Positions 1 to 5,973 of a stretch of 6,605 bases of DNA are shown piece after piece. The notes beneath the pieces are model-generated. The model saw only the letters and a list, made by a program, of their open reading frames with translations. It ran no database searches and was not told the DNA's origin. The translations under genes and the position numbers were made by a program. This stretch comes from Intrasporangiaceae bacterium (GTDB lineage Bacteria > Actinomycetota > Actinomycetes > Actinomycetales > Dermatophilaceae): positions 1 through 6,605 of the forward strand of contig JAAYSB010000074.1 in the NCBI GenBank assembly GCA_012518475.1, given 5' to 3'. The first letter of the stretch is position 1. The number at the start of each line of letters is the position of its first letter.

Positions 1-2154
1 ATCTGGTACGGCTATGCGCGGGCTGTCGTCGCTTTGCGATGGCTCATCGTCGTGGGGTGGGCAACAGCCGCCGCGGCCGCGCTGATCCTCCTGCCGCCCA
101 TGCAGCAGACCGGAGGGGACCTCGAAGCACTCGGGGCCGAGGACGCGAGCTTCGAGGCCGAGCAGCGGTCGCTCGAGCTGTTCGGCTTTCCGCTGCTCAG
201 CCGGATCGCCATCGTCCAGCACGACGAGAACGGTATGGACCCCCTCGCCCAGGCAGAGGCGATGTCGCGGGGTGTCGCCATCAACCAGGGCACCCACGAC
301 ACCGAGCTCCTCGGCGCCATCCCCATCACGAACGCCGCCGGGATCTTCCCCGGCGCGCAGGAGGCCGACACGACCGTCGTCACGTTCGTCTTCGCCGACG
401 CGAGCCTGAACTTCTGGGGGCAGAGCGAGCAGGCCAAGGAGTTCGCCGACGCCCAGCTCACCGACGAGTCCGACGCCTATATCGGGGTCACCGGGTCGAT
501 GCCCGCGCGGGCCGCTCAGGGTGGCGTGCTCAACGAGTACGTCCTCCTCGTCGAGGTCATCACGGTGCTCGCGGTGCTCACCGTCGTGGCCATCACCTTC
601 CGGTCACTGGCCGCTCCCGCCCTGACGCTGTTGTCTGTGGGTGCTGCGGTCGGAGTGACCCTGGGTGTGGCCGGCGCGCTCGGTGAGCTGATGGAGATCT
701 CGATCCCCGCCGACCTGCAACCCCTCATCGTCGCACTCCTGCTCGGCATCGTCACCGACTACTGCATCTTCTATCTGTCCGGACTGCGCACCCGCCTACG
801 GGAAGGCCATGAGCGGCTCGAGGCTGCCCGGCTCGCGACGGCGTCGTTCACTCCGATCATCACCGTCGCCGGATTCACCGTGGCCGCGGGAACGGCAGCG
901 CTCATGGTGGCCGGCTCGGCCCTGTTCCGCGGCTTCGGGCCGGCGCTGGCGGTCACGGTCCTCATCGGTGTCGTCGTCGCGATCACCCTCGTCCCGGCGC
1001 TCATGGCGATCCTCGGGGCGAAGGCCTTCTGGCCGCGCCAGACCCTGCCCGAGCCCCGGGTCGTGCGGGAGCGTGCCAGCTTCATCACTCGTGCCGTCAC
1101 GAACAAGGCGGCGGCCCTCTTCATCATCTTCGTCACCGTGGTCGGCCTCGGTGCCCTCGCGACGCAGGCGCGTCACCTCGACCTCGGTCTCGGCTTCGTG
1201 CAGTCCCTGCCTCCGGAGAGCAGCGTGGCGCGAGCGGCGGAGGCGGCCGGTCAGGGCTTCGCCCCTGGCATCATCTCTCCGACCGAGATCGTCCTCGAGG
1301 GGGAGGGGATCGGCGAGAACGAGGAGGGGCTGGACCAGTTCCGCACGGCCCTCACCGAGGAACCCGGCGTGGCCGGGGTCGTCGGCCCGGGTCAGCTCGA
1401 GGCCGCGGATGACCTCGGCGCCTTCGTCTCCGAGTCCGCAGATGCGGTGCGCTTCCTCGTCATCCTCGACTCGACACCGCTGGAGTCGACCGCCATCGGA
1501 TCCTTGCGGGACCTTGAGGCGAACGTCCCCGAGCTCGCGAACAGCGCCGGTCTCGGCGAGACGACGACGTGGATCGGGGGCGACACCTCATTGGCCTCCG
1601 GGATCATCCGGGCCACGACGAACGACCTGTTCCGGATCGGGGTCGTCGCGCTCGCCGTCAACTTCCTCCTGCTCGTGATCTTCCTGCGGGCGATCATCGC
1701 GCCGATCTACCTGCTGGCGTCGACAGTGCTCGCCCTGGGCGCCACGCTCGGACTCTCCGTCCTGTTCTTCCAGGGGTTCCTGGGCCAGGACGACCTCACC
1801 TTCTATGTCCCGTTCGCAGCCTCAGTCCTCCTGCTGGCCCTCGGGTCGGACTACAACCTCTTTGCTGTCGGCAACATCTGGCAGCTGGCCCGGGAGCGGG
1901 GTCTCATCGACGCGATCCGGGTCGGCTCCCCGGAGTCCACGCGTGCGATCACGGCCGCCGGCATCGCCCTCGCGATCAGTTTCGGCCTCCTCGCCCTGGT
2001 GCCGCTACGGCCCTTCCAGGAGCTCGGCTTCATCCTCGGGGTCGGTATCCTCATCGACGTGTTCATCGTGCGAGCCCTGCTCGTCCCGTCCCTGCTGACG
2101 CTCATCGGCCCGTTCAGCGGATGGCCGTCGCGCCTCCTGCGCGGGAAGGCCTAG
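1..2154 (+). CDS. MMPL/RND-superfamily membrane transporter (5' end outside or at window edge)
   Basis: Proton-driven lipid or hydrophobic-compound exporter of the MMPL family, acting in the cytoplasmic membrane. Seen, with codon 1 at base 1: twelve hydrophobic stretches in the RND 1+5 / 1+5 pattern. TM1 is at about 14-32, an extracytoplasmic loop at 33-177, TM2-6 at 180-338, TM7 at 369-387, a second loop at 389-539, and TM8-12 at 542-700. TM4 and TM10 each carry an Asp-Tyr pair (D253-Y254 in GIVTDYCIF, D617-Y618 in LGSDYNLF), the position of the proton-relay Asp-Tyr pairs in mycobacterial MmpL3. The frame is open to base 1 (IWYGYARAVVAL precedes TM1). A TTG at 34 could start it but has no Shine-Dalgarno and would leave almost nothing before TM1, so the true start probably lies upstream. 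About 717 residues is normal for compact MMPL proteins. The substrate cannot be told from sequence; the adjacent LmeA-like gene favours a lipid. Confidence 0.9.
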   Translation: MWYGYARAVVALRWLIVVGWATAAAAALILLPPMQQTGGDLEALGAEDASFEAEQRSLELFGFPLLSRIAIVQHDENGMDPLAQAEAMSRGVAINQGTHDTELLGAIPITNAAGIFPGAQEADTTVVTFVFADASLNFWGQSEQAKEFADAQLTDESDAYIGVTGSMPARAAQGGVLNEYVLLVEVITVLAVLTVVAITFRSLAAPALTLLSVGAAVGVTLGVAGALGELMEISIPADLQPLIVALLLGIVTDYCIFYLSGLRTRLREGHERLEAARLATASFTPIITVAGFTVAAGTAALMVAGSALFRGFGPALAVTVLIGVVVAITLVPALMAILGAKAFWPRQTLPEPRVVRERASFITRAVTNKAAALFIIFVTVVGLGALATQARHLDLGLGFVQSLPPESSVARAAEAAGQGFAPGIISPTEIVLEGEGIGENEEGLDQFRTALTEEPGVAGVVGPGQLEAADDLGAFVSESADAVRFLVILDSTPLESTAIGSLRDLEANVPELANSAGLGETTTWIGGDTSLASGIIRATTNDLFRIGVVALAVNFLLLVIFLRAIIAPIYLLASTVLALGATLGLSVLFFQGFLGQDDLTFYVPFAASVLLLALGSDYNLFAVGNIWQLARERGLIDAIRVGSPESTRAITAAGIALAISFGLLALVPLRPFQELGFILGVGILIDVFIVRALLVPSLLTLIGPFSGWPSRLLRGKA
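2143..2149 (+). promoter_or_regulatory. Ribosome binding site for the lmeA-like gene
   Basis: GGGAAGG lies inside the last codons of the MMPL gene, 8 nt before the GTG at 2158. It supports GTG as the start and suggests translational coupling, since the upstream stop (TAG, 2152-2154) lies between the site and the start. Confidence 0.6.
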
Positions 2155-2157
2155 CCA

Positions 2158-2943
2158 GTGCCCGTCGAGCTCGACGAGGGCACCGGCGAGTCGGGACCCA
2201 GCCGTGAGGAGTCGCCCACGCCGCACCGGTTCCGGCGGCCGTGGCGGCCCCGGCTGGTCGATGCCGGCCTCGGGGCACTGGCCATGCTGGTCGTCGTCCT
2301 GCTTGCGGGATGGCTCTTCTGGACCTCGGTCTCCACCCCGGTCCGTGACGCGACACGGTCATCGTCGACGTCGTCAGCCAACGACCCTTCGCGTGTGCCC
2401 CAGGGCGAGCTCGCCCCGCCGGCCGATCTGCCCGAGGACCAGCTGTGGCTCGGCAATGTCAGCCTCAGCTCGCGCTCGCTGGTCGCCGCAGCGACCCCGC
2501 TCCAGGATGTGCAGGGAAGCGGCCGCAACATCATCTCCGGACCGGACGGCATCTCGGCCGAGTGGGTCCGCCTCACCGGAACCGTGCCCTTCGATGTCGT
2601 CGCGGCCGAGATGGGCCCGGACACCGCTCTGGAGCGCGTGGGCCAGTCCGAGGTCCGGGTCCTCCGGACGATCGAGCTCCTCGGGCGGAACATCGAGGCT
2701 GTCGCCACCGGCACGGTCGATGTCGTCGACGGCCGGCTCGTCATGGAGCCCACGAACGTCCGCATCATCGGCGCCGGGTTCCTCGACGGTGTGCTCACCG
2801 ACCTCGCCAAGAGGTACGTCAACATCGAGCACGAGATCGAGGGCCTGCCAGAGGGTCTGGTCCTCCAGCACGTGAGCATCGGGCGTGGCGGCTTCCGGGC
2901 CACGCTCGAGGGGACCGACGTCCTCCTCACCGACGCGCCCTGA
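2158..2943 (+). CDS. DUF2993 / LmeA-like phospholipid-binding protein, N-terminally membrane-anchored
   Basis: Predicted envelope lipid-binding protein of the DUF2993/LmeA family. The mycobacterial founder LmeA binds phosphatidylinositol and supports mannan elongation in lipoglycan synthesis. Seen in 261 residues: a basic cytoplasmic N-terminus (RFRRPWRPR, 24-32), one hydrophobic segment at about 34-57 without a lipobox or obvious signal-peptidase site, a Ser-rich linker at about 62-80, then the DUF2993 domain at about 90-258. The domain shows the usual order: a strand with VRLTGTVPFDVVAAEMG, a middle block LLGRNIEAVATGTVDVVDGRLVMEP, and a C-terminal IEGLPEGLVLQHVSIGRGGF. The GTG start is supported by a Shine-Dalgarno site and by the 3-nt gap from the MMPL stop, so the two genes form an operon and may act in one lipid-trafficking pathway (inference). 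Its TGA stop is also the first three bases of a 45-bp tandem repeat. The family call is firm; the ligand is unknown. Confidence 0.87.
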   Translation: MPVELDEGTGESGPSREESPTPHRFRRPWRPRLVDAGLGALAMLVVVLLAGWLFWTSVSTPVRDATRSSSTSSANDPSRVPQGELAPPADLPEDQLWLGNVSLSSRSLVAAATPLQDVQGSGRNIISGPDGISAEWVRLTGTVPFDVVAAEMGPDTALERVGQSEVRVLRTIELLGRNIEAVATGTVDVVDGRLVMEPTNVRIIGAGFLDGVLTDLAKRYVNIEHEIEGLPEGLVLQHVSIGRGGFRATLEGTDVLLTDAP

Positions 2944-3030
2944 CCGTTCGCCGTTCGGCTGCAATCTGGAAGAAGTGGCGGGCGGTGACCGTTCGCCGTT
3001 CGGCTGCAATCTGGAAGAAGTGGCGGGCGG
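2941..3030 (+). repeat. Two perfect tandem copies of a 45-bp unit
   Basis: The units span 2941-2985 and 2986-3030 and are identical at all 45 positions; the periodicity breaks at once on both sides (base 2940 is C against G at 2985, base 3031 is G against T at 2986). Each unit starts TGACCGTTCGCCGTTCGGCT and ends GAAGAAGTGGCGGGCGG, and has an internal doublet CCGTTCG CCGTTCG (2944-2957 and 2989-3002). The first TGA is the stop codon of the lmeA-like gene. Because 45 is a multiple of three, the second unit starts with another in-frame TGA. There is no strong hairpin and no T-tract, so it does not look like a terminator. Function unknown. It could be a local duplication or part of a repeat family dispersed in the genome. 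Confidence 0.95.
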
Positions 3031-3094
3031 GGGTATGCGGGTGGCTGGACGGCTTGGGCGGTGGTGGCCGGTGACCAGAGTGCGGACCCGGCGG
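3031..3094. other. Short spacer with no recognised feature
   Basis: G-rich DNA between the 45-bp repeats and the leuA promoter. I see no believable ORF, no hairpin followed by a T-tract and no obvious operator palindrome. Any terminator for the MMPL-lmeA operon would have to lie here or in the repeats, but none is convincing. Confidence 0.4.
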
Positions 3095-3122
3095 TTGACG
3101 TGGTGGGGGAGCACGGCATACT
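3095..3122 (+). promoter_or_regulatory. Candidate sigma-70-type promoter of the leuA leader transcript
   Basis: A -35 element TTGACG (3095-3100), a 16-nt spacer and a -10 element CATACT (3117-3122, four of six consensus bases). A start 7-8 nt after the -10 would fall at 3129-3130, the first base of the leader-peptide ATG. That explains why the leader ORF has no Shine-Dalgarno at usable distance. The hexamers and spacing are seen; the start point is inferred. Confidence 0.6.
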
Positions 3123-3129
3123 GATCCCC

Positions 3130-3171
3130 ATGGGTTTCACCCTTCTTCTTCGCTGCCGCGGCGGGGCCTGA
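3130..3171 (+). CDS. leuA leader peptide (13 codons, Leu-Leu-Leu)
   Basis: A short ORF coding for MGFTLLLRCRGGA, followed by TGA at 3169-3171. Codons 5-7 are three consecutive CTT leucine codons (3142-3150). Quick reading of the downstream leuA frame showed leucine written as CTC or CTG and found no CTT, so the run is strikingly atypical and suits a sensor of charged leucyl-tRNA. It ends 82 nt before leuA, and its ATG coincides with the predicted transcription start, so it is probably translated from a leaderless mRNA. Leucine-rich leader peptides before leucine-synthesis genes are a well-known attenuation device: ribosomes slow at the Leu codons when leucine is scarce, which changes the fold of the downstream RNA. 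No homologue was compared here, so the call rests on composition, position and promoter fit. No gene symbol is assigned with certainty (leuL would be conventional). Confidence 0.75.
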   Translation: MGFTLLLRCRGGA

Positions 3172-3253
3172 GTCGGCCGTCCTCGTCGCGGGTTCCGCTG
3201 TGCAGGCTGAGCACTGAACCCCATGCAGACGAGACGAAGAGAGTAGAAGAGCC
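3172..3253 (+). promoter_or_regulatory. leuA 5'-UTR regulatory RNA, LEU-element-like
   Basis: Seen: nested inverted repeats. CTCGTC (3182-3187) pairs with GACGAG (3228-3233). GGGTTC (3190-3195) pairs with GAACCC (3216-3221). GTGC (3200-3203) pairs with GCAC (3211-3214), leaving the 7-nt loop AGGCTGA. GGCT of that loop (3205-3208) can also pair with AGCC (3250-3253) just before the leuA start, which would make a pseudoknot. There is no T-tract, so no classical intrinsic terminator. Known: a conserved pseudoknot, the LEU element, was predicted by comparative genomics upstream of leuA in most actinobacteria. Inferred: this is that element, or a relative, acting on translation initiation together with the leader peptide. 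The pairings were found by eye without energy calculation. Confidence 0.6.
3235..3251 (+). promoter_or_regulatory. Purine-rich ribosome binding region of leuA
   Basis: The stretch CGAAGAGAGTAGAAGAG precedes the GTG at 3254. The AGAGAG at 3238-3243 lies 10 nt before the start and is the likeliest anti-Shine-Dalgarno contact; the second GAAGAG (3246-3251) is too close, at 2 nt. CGAAGAG (3235-3241) can pair over seven positions, one of them G-U, with TTCTTCG (3146-3152) inside the leader Leu codons, so access to this site may depend on leader translation. Confidence 0.5.
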
Positions 3254-5035
3254 GTGATCCATCCCCAGCAGCCGTCGGGCATGCCGACCGCGAAGTACGT
3301 CCCCTTCCAGAAGCAGATCGACGTCCACCTGCCCGACCGCACCTGGCCGGACCAGGTCATGACGAAGGCGCCGCGCTGGTGCGCGGTCGATCTGCGCGAC
3401 GGGAACCAGGCCCTCATCGACCCGATGGACTCCGAGCGGAAGCTGCGCATGTTCCAGCTGCTGGTGCGGATGGGCTACAAGGAGATCGAGGTCGGCTTCC
3501 CGAGCGCGAGCCAGACCGACTTCGACTTCTGTCGTGAGCTCATCGACGGGGGCCACATCCCCGACGACGTGACGATCCAGGTCCTCACGCAGTGCCGCGA
3601 CCACCTCATCGAGCGGACCTTCGACGCCATCGCGGGCTCGAAGCAGGCGATCGTCCACTTCTACAACTCCACCTCGGTCCTGCAGCGCCGCGTCGTCTTC
3701 GGCATGGACCAGGACGGCATCGTCGACATCGCCCTGCAAGGGGCGCGGCTGTGCAAGAAGCTCGAGGAGACCATCCCGGACACGACCGTCTACTACGAGT
3801 ACTCGCCCGAGTCCTACACCGGCACTGAGCTCGAGTTCGCCGTCCGGGTCTGCAACGAGGTCATCGACGTCATCGACCCGACGCCGGACCACAAGATGAT
3901 CATCAACCTGCCGGCGACCGTCGAGATGGCGACGCCGAACGTGTATGCGGACAGCATCGAGTGGATGATCCGTCACCTCGACCGCCGCGAGTCGATCGTC
4001 GTCTCGCTGCACCCCCACAACGACCGCGGCGAGGGCGTCGCGGCCGCCGAGCTGGGCTACCTCGCCGGTGCCGACCGCATCGAGGGCTGCCTGTTCGGCA
4101 ACGGTGAGCGGACCGGGAACGTCTGCCTGGTGACCCTGGGCATGAACCTGTTCTCGCAGGGCATCGACCCCGAGATCGACTTCTCCGACATGGCCGAGAT
4201 CCGGCGCACTGTCGAGTACTGCAACCAGCTGCCGGTCCACGAGCGGCACCCGTGGGGCGGCGACCTCGTCTACACGGCCTTCTCCGGCTCCCACCAGGAC
4301 GCCATCAAGAAGGGCTTCGAGGACATGGAGCGCCGCACCGCCGCGGCCGGCGTCGGGGTGGACGAGATCGACTGGGGCGTGCCCTACCTGCCGATCGATC
4401 CGCACGACATCGGTCGTTCCTACGAGGCTGTCGTTCGCGTCAACAGCCAGTCCGGCAAGGGTGGCGTCTCCTACCTGCTCAAGGCCGAGCACGGCCTCGA
4501 CCTGCCGCGCCGCCTCCAGGTGGAGTTCTCCCACGTCGTCCAGGCCCAGACCGACAGCCACGGTGGCGAGATGTCCGGTGACGAGATCTGGACGCTCTTC
4601 GCCGACGAGTACCTCCACTCCGCCGAGGAGGACGGTCGCTGGGGACGCTTCTTCCCGGTGCGCTCGACCATCACGAGCACCGACGAGGGACACGACGTCA
4701 TCGAGTCGATCATCCGCGACAACGGCGAGGAGGTCACGATCTTCGGCCGCGGAAACGGCCCGATCGCCGCCTTCATCGACGCACTCAAGCCGCTCGGCGT
4801 GGACGTCCGCGTGCTCGACTACGCCGAGCATGCGCTGTCCGCCGGCGGTGACGCGCGGGCAGCCGCGTACGTCGAGTGCGCCATCGGCGACCGCGTGCTC
4901 TGGGGGGTCGGGCTGCACGAGTCCATCGTCAAGGCCTCGCTGCGCGCGATCATGTCGGCCGTCAACCGCGCCGAGCGGGACGATGCCGCCTCCGAGGACC
5001 GGGCCGAGGAACAGGTCGGCGCCCGCTGGCCCTGA
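3254..5035 (+). CDS. leuA: 2-isopropylmalate synthase (EC 2.3.3.13)
   Basis: Cytoplasmic enzyme that condenses acetyl-CoA with 2-oxoisovalerate to give 2-isopropylmalate, the first committed step of leucine synthesis. Seen in 593 residues: a TIM-barrel catalytic domain with DLRDGNQAL (R48, D49), HPHNDRGEG (H253 and H255, metal ligands), FGNGERTGN (N289), SGSHQDA (H347) and VPYLPIDP (Y378). These align by motif with Arg80, Asp81, His285, His287, Asn321, His379 and Tyr410 of the Mycobacterium tuberculosis enzyme. The C-terminal regulatory domain (about 470-575) keeps the leucine pocket: I504-A505, V520, Y523, A527 and A534 correspond to L535-A536, V551, Y554, A558 and A565. Feedback inhibition by leucine is therefore expected. 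The GTG start is preferred because the early HPQQPSGMP matches the conserved NPQ..S.MP before the barrel; ATG at 3281 would remove it. It lacks the tandem-repeat insertion of the M. tuberculosis regulatory domain and ends in an acidic tail of about 20 residues. It is controlled by the leader region upstream. Confidence 0.98.
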   Translation: MIHPQQPSGMPTAKYVPFQKQIDVHLPDRTWPDQVMTKAPRWCAVDLRDGNQALIDPMDSERKLRMFQLLVRMGYKEIEVGFPSASQTDFDFCRELIDGGHIPDDVTIQVLTQCRDHLIERTFDAIAGSKQAIVHFYNSTSVLQRRVVFGMDQDGIVDIALQGARLCKKLEETIPDTTVYYEYSPESYTGTELEFAVRVCNEVIDVIDPTPDHKMIINLPATVEMATPNVYADSIEWMIRHLDRRESIVVSLHPHNDRGEGVAAAELGYLAGADRIEGCLFGNGERTGNVCLVTLGMNLFSQGIDPEIDFSDMAEIRRTVEYCNQLPVHERHPWGGDLVYTAFSGSHQDAIKKGFEDMERRTAAAGVGVDEIDWGVPYLPIDPHDIGRSYEAVVRVNSQSGKGGVSYLLKAEHGLDLPRRLQVEFSHVVQAQTDSHGGEMSGDEIWTLFADEYLHSAEEDGRWGRFFPVRSTITSTDEGHDVIESIIRDNGEEVTIFGRGNGPIAAFIDALKPLGVDVRVLDYAEHALSAGGDARAAAYVECAIGDRVLWGVGLHESIVKASLRAIMSAVNRAERDDAASEDRAEEQVGARWP

Positions 5036-5145
5036 TCTGCGATGGCGTCGGCGGCTCCGGGTTCAGTCCGTGGACGGTGATGACTCGTAGGTAACAAATC
5101 CCTGCCGCGGGCCGGCGCGCGTGCCAGAGTGGTCAGGTGAGCTCA
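5036..5145. other. Intergenic spacer between leuA and the hydrolase gene
   Basis: About 110 bases. I see only weak inverted repeats (for example AGTC 5065-5068 with GACT 5082-5085) and self-complementary GC runs around 5104-5120, none followed by a T-tract, so no confident terminator. A TAACAA at 5092-5097 with TGGACG 15 nt upstream is a poor promoter candidate for the next gene. AGGTGA (5135-5140) is a plausible Shine-Dalgarno for the ATG at 5146. Confidence 0.35.
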
Positions 5146-5952
5146 ATGCCGACGCCACCAGATGAGAACGAGGTCCCCTTCCACCTCCGGGAGATGGGGC
5201 AGATCCCCTCGACCGCGCTCTATATCAGCGAGCCGTTCCGCGGCGTCGCCGACGCGGCACTCCTGCCGATCGCCCGCCCGCTGCTCAAGCGGGCGAAGCG
5301 GGGGGACGGCCATGGCGTGCTCGTCCTGCCGGGCCTTCTCGCGTCGGACTCGAGCACGGGCCCGCTCCGCAAGTTCCTCAAGGACCGCAACTACTACGTT
5401 CGCGGCTGGCGGCTCGGCCGCAACCTCGGGCCGAGCGAGACCATCCTCGACGGGCTGCCTCAGGCGCTGCGCGACCTGTCCGAGCGCACCGAGGGCCCGG
5501 TCAGTGTCATCGGCTGGTCCCTCGGGGGGATCTATGCCCGGACCCTCGCGCTCGACCACCCGGCTCTCGTCCGTCAGGTCATCACCCTCGGCTCACCGTT
5601 CGGGGTGGCCCACGGTCACCGCACCCGAGCCGACTCGGCCTTCGAGCGGCTGCGGATCATCCACGCCCGGCCGCGTATCCAGACCGACCGGTCCCGGATC
5701 GCGAGCGAGCTCGAGGTCCCCTCGACTGCGCTGTACTCCCGGATGGACGGCGTCGTGCCGTGGCGGGCCTGCATCGGTCCCGACACCGAGCTGCACCAGA
5801 ATGTCGAAGTGCGTTGCAGTCACCTGGGATTCGGCTTCGACCCGGCTACGATCTGGTGTGTTGCCGACCGGCTGGCGCAGGACCCGAAGGACTGGAAGCG
5901 CTTCCGCAAGCCGCGCGGCGTGGCCTCCCGTCTCTATCGGTACGTCGGCTGA
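5146..5952 (+). CDS. Alpha/beta-hydrolase, lipase/esterase-like
   Basis: Predicted cytoplasmic serine hydrolase acting on an ester, possibly a lipid. Seen in 268 residues: an oxyanion-side motif VLVLPGLLASDSSTGPLR at about 58-75, the nucleophile elbow GWSLGG with Ser125, an acid in SRMDGVVPW (Asp201) and a late His226 in CSHLGFGFDP. Order and spacing fit a complete Ser-Asp-His triad. No signal peptide or membrane helix is evident. The start was chosen at ATG 5146 because AGGTGA lies 5 nt before it; an in-frame GTG at 5137 would add three residues (MSS) but has no Shine-Dalgarno of its own. The stop is 21 nt before a WS/DGAT acyltransferase gene, so a role in wax ester or triacylglycerol turnover is plausible (inference). 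The fold and triad are clear; the substrate is not, and it could equally be a general esterase. Confidence 0.85.
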   Translation: MPTPPDENEVPFHLREMGQIPSTALYISEPFRGVADAALLPIARPLLKRAKRGDGHGVLVLPGLLASDSSTGPLRKFLKDRNYYVRGWRLGRNLGPSETILDGLPQALRDLSERTEGPVSVIGWSLGGIYARTLALDHPALVRQVITLGSPFGVAHGHRTRADSAFERLRIIHARPRIQTDRSRIASELEVPSTALYSRMDGVVPWRACIGPDTELHQNVEVRCSHLGFGFDPATIWCVADRLAQDPKDWKRFRKPRGVASRLYRYVG

Positions 5953-5960
5953 CCACCCAC

Positions 5961-5966
5961 TAGCCT
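5961..5966 (+). promoter_or_regulatory. Candidate -10 element for a leaderless WS/DGAT transcript
   Basis: TAGCCT lies exactly 7 nt before the ATG at 5974, which has no usable Shine-Dalgarno (AGG at 5968-5970 is 3 nt away). No good -35 is seen, which is common for actinobacterial leaderless promoters. A hexamer of this looseness occurs often by chance. Confidence 0.3.
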
Positions 5967-5973
5967 TAGGCCC

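Noticed and set aside
2941..3030. CRISPR array
   Set aside because: The two 45-bp units are directly adjacent with no spacer and there are no cas genes.
2885..3124. Plus-strand ORF reading through the two repeat units
   Set aside because: It overlaps the end of the lmeA-like gene in another frame, and its only pattern comes from the 45-bp DNA repeat (a multiple of three). No sign of selection as protein.
3190..3221. Classical intrinsic terminator/attenuator before leuA
   Set aside because: The hairpin is good, but no T-tract follows (the next bases are CATGCAGACGAG), so transcription termination is not supported; translational control is preferred.
3223..3246. Tiny ORF (ATG CAG ACG ... TAG) between the leader peptide and leuA
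   Set aside because: Seven codons with no Shine-Dalgarno and inside the predicted RNA stem; no leucine codons. Likely chance.
2151..3450. Minus-strand open frames crossing the lmeA-like gene, the 45-bp repeats and the leuA start
   Set aside because: They run through three unrelated elements, have repeat-derived peptide segments and no recognisable domain or ribosome binding site.
3137..4918. Long minus-strand open frame (593 codons) antisense to leuA
   Set aside because: It is a shadow of strong GC codon bias opposite a clear leuA. Its translation is low-complexity, rich in Val, Asp, Leu and Arg, and matches no family I recognise; the equal length to LeuA is coincidence.
5100..5125. GC-rich self-complementary run as a leuA terminator
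   Set aside because: Only short alternating GC palindromes with no stable loop geometry or T-tract.
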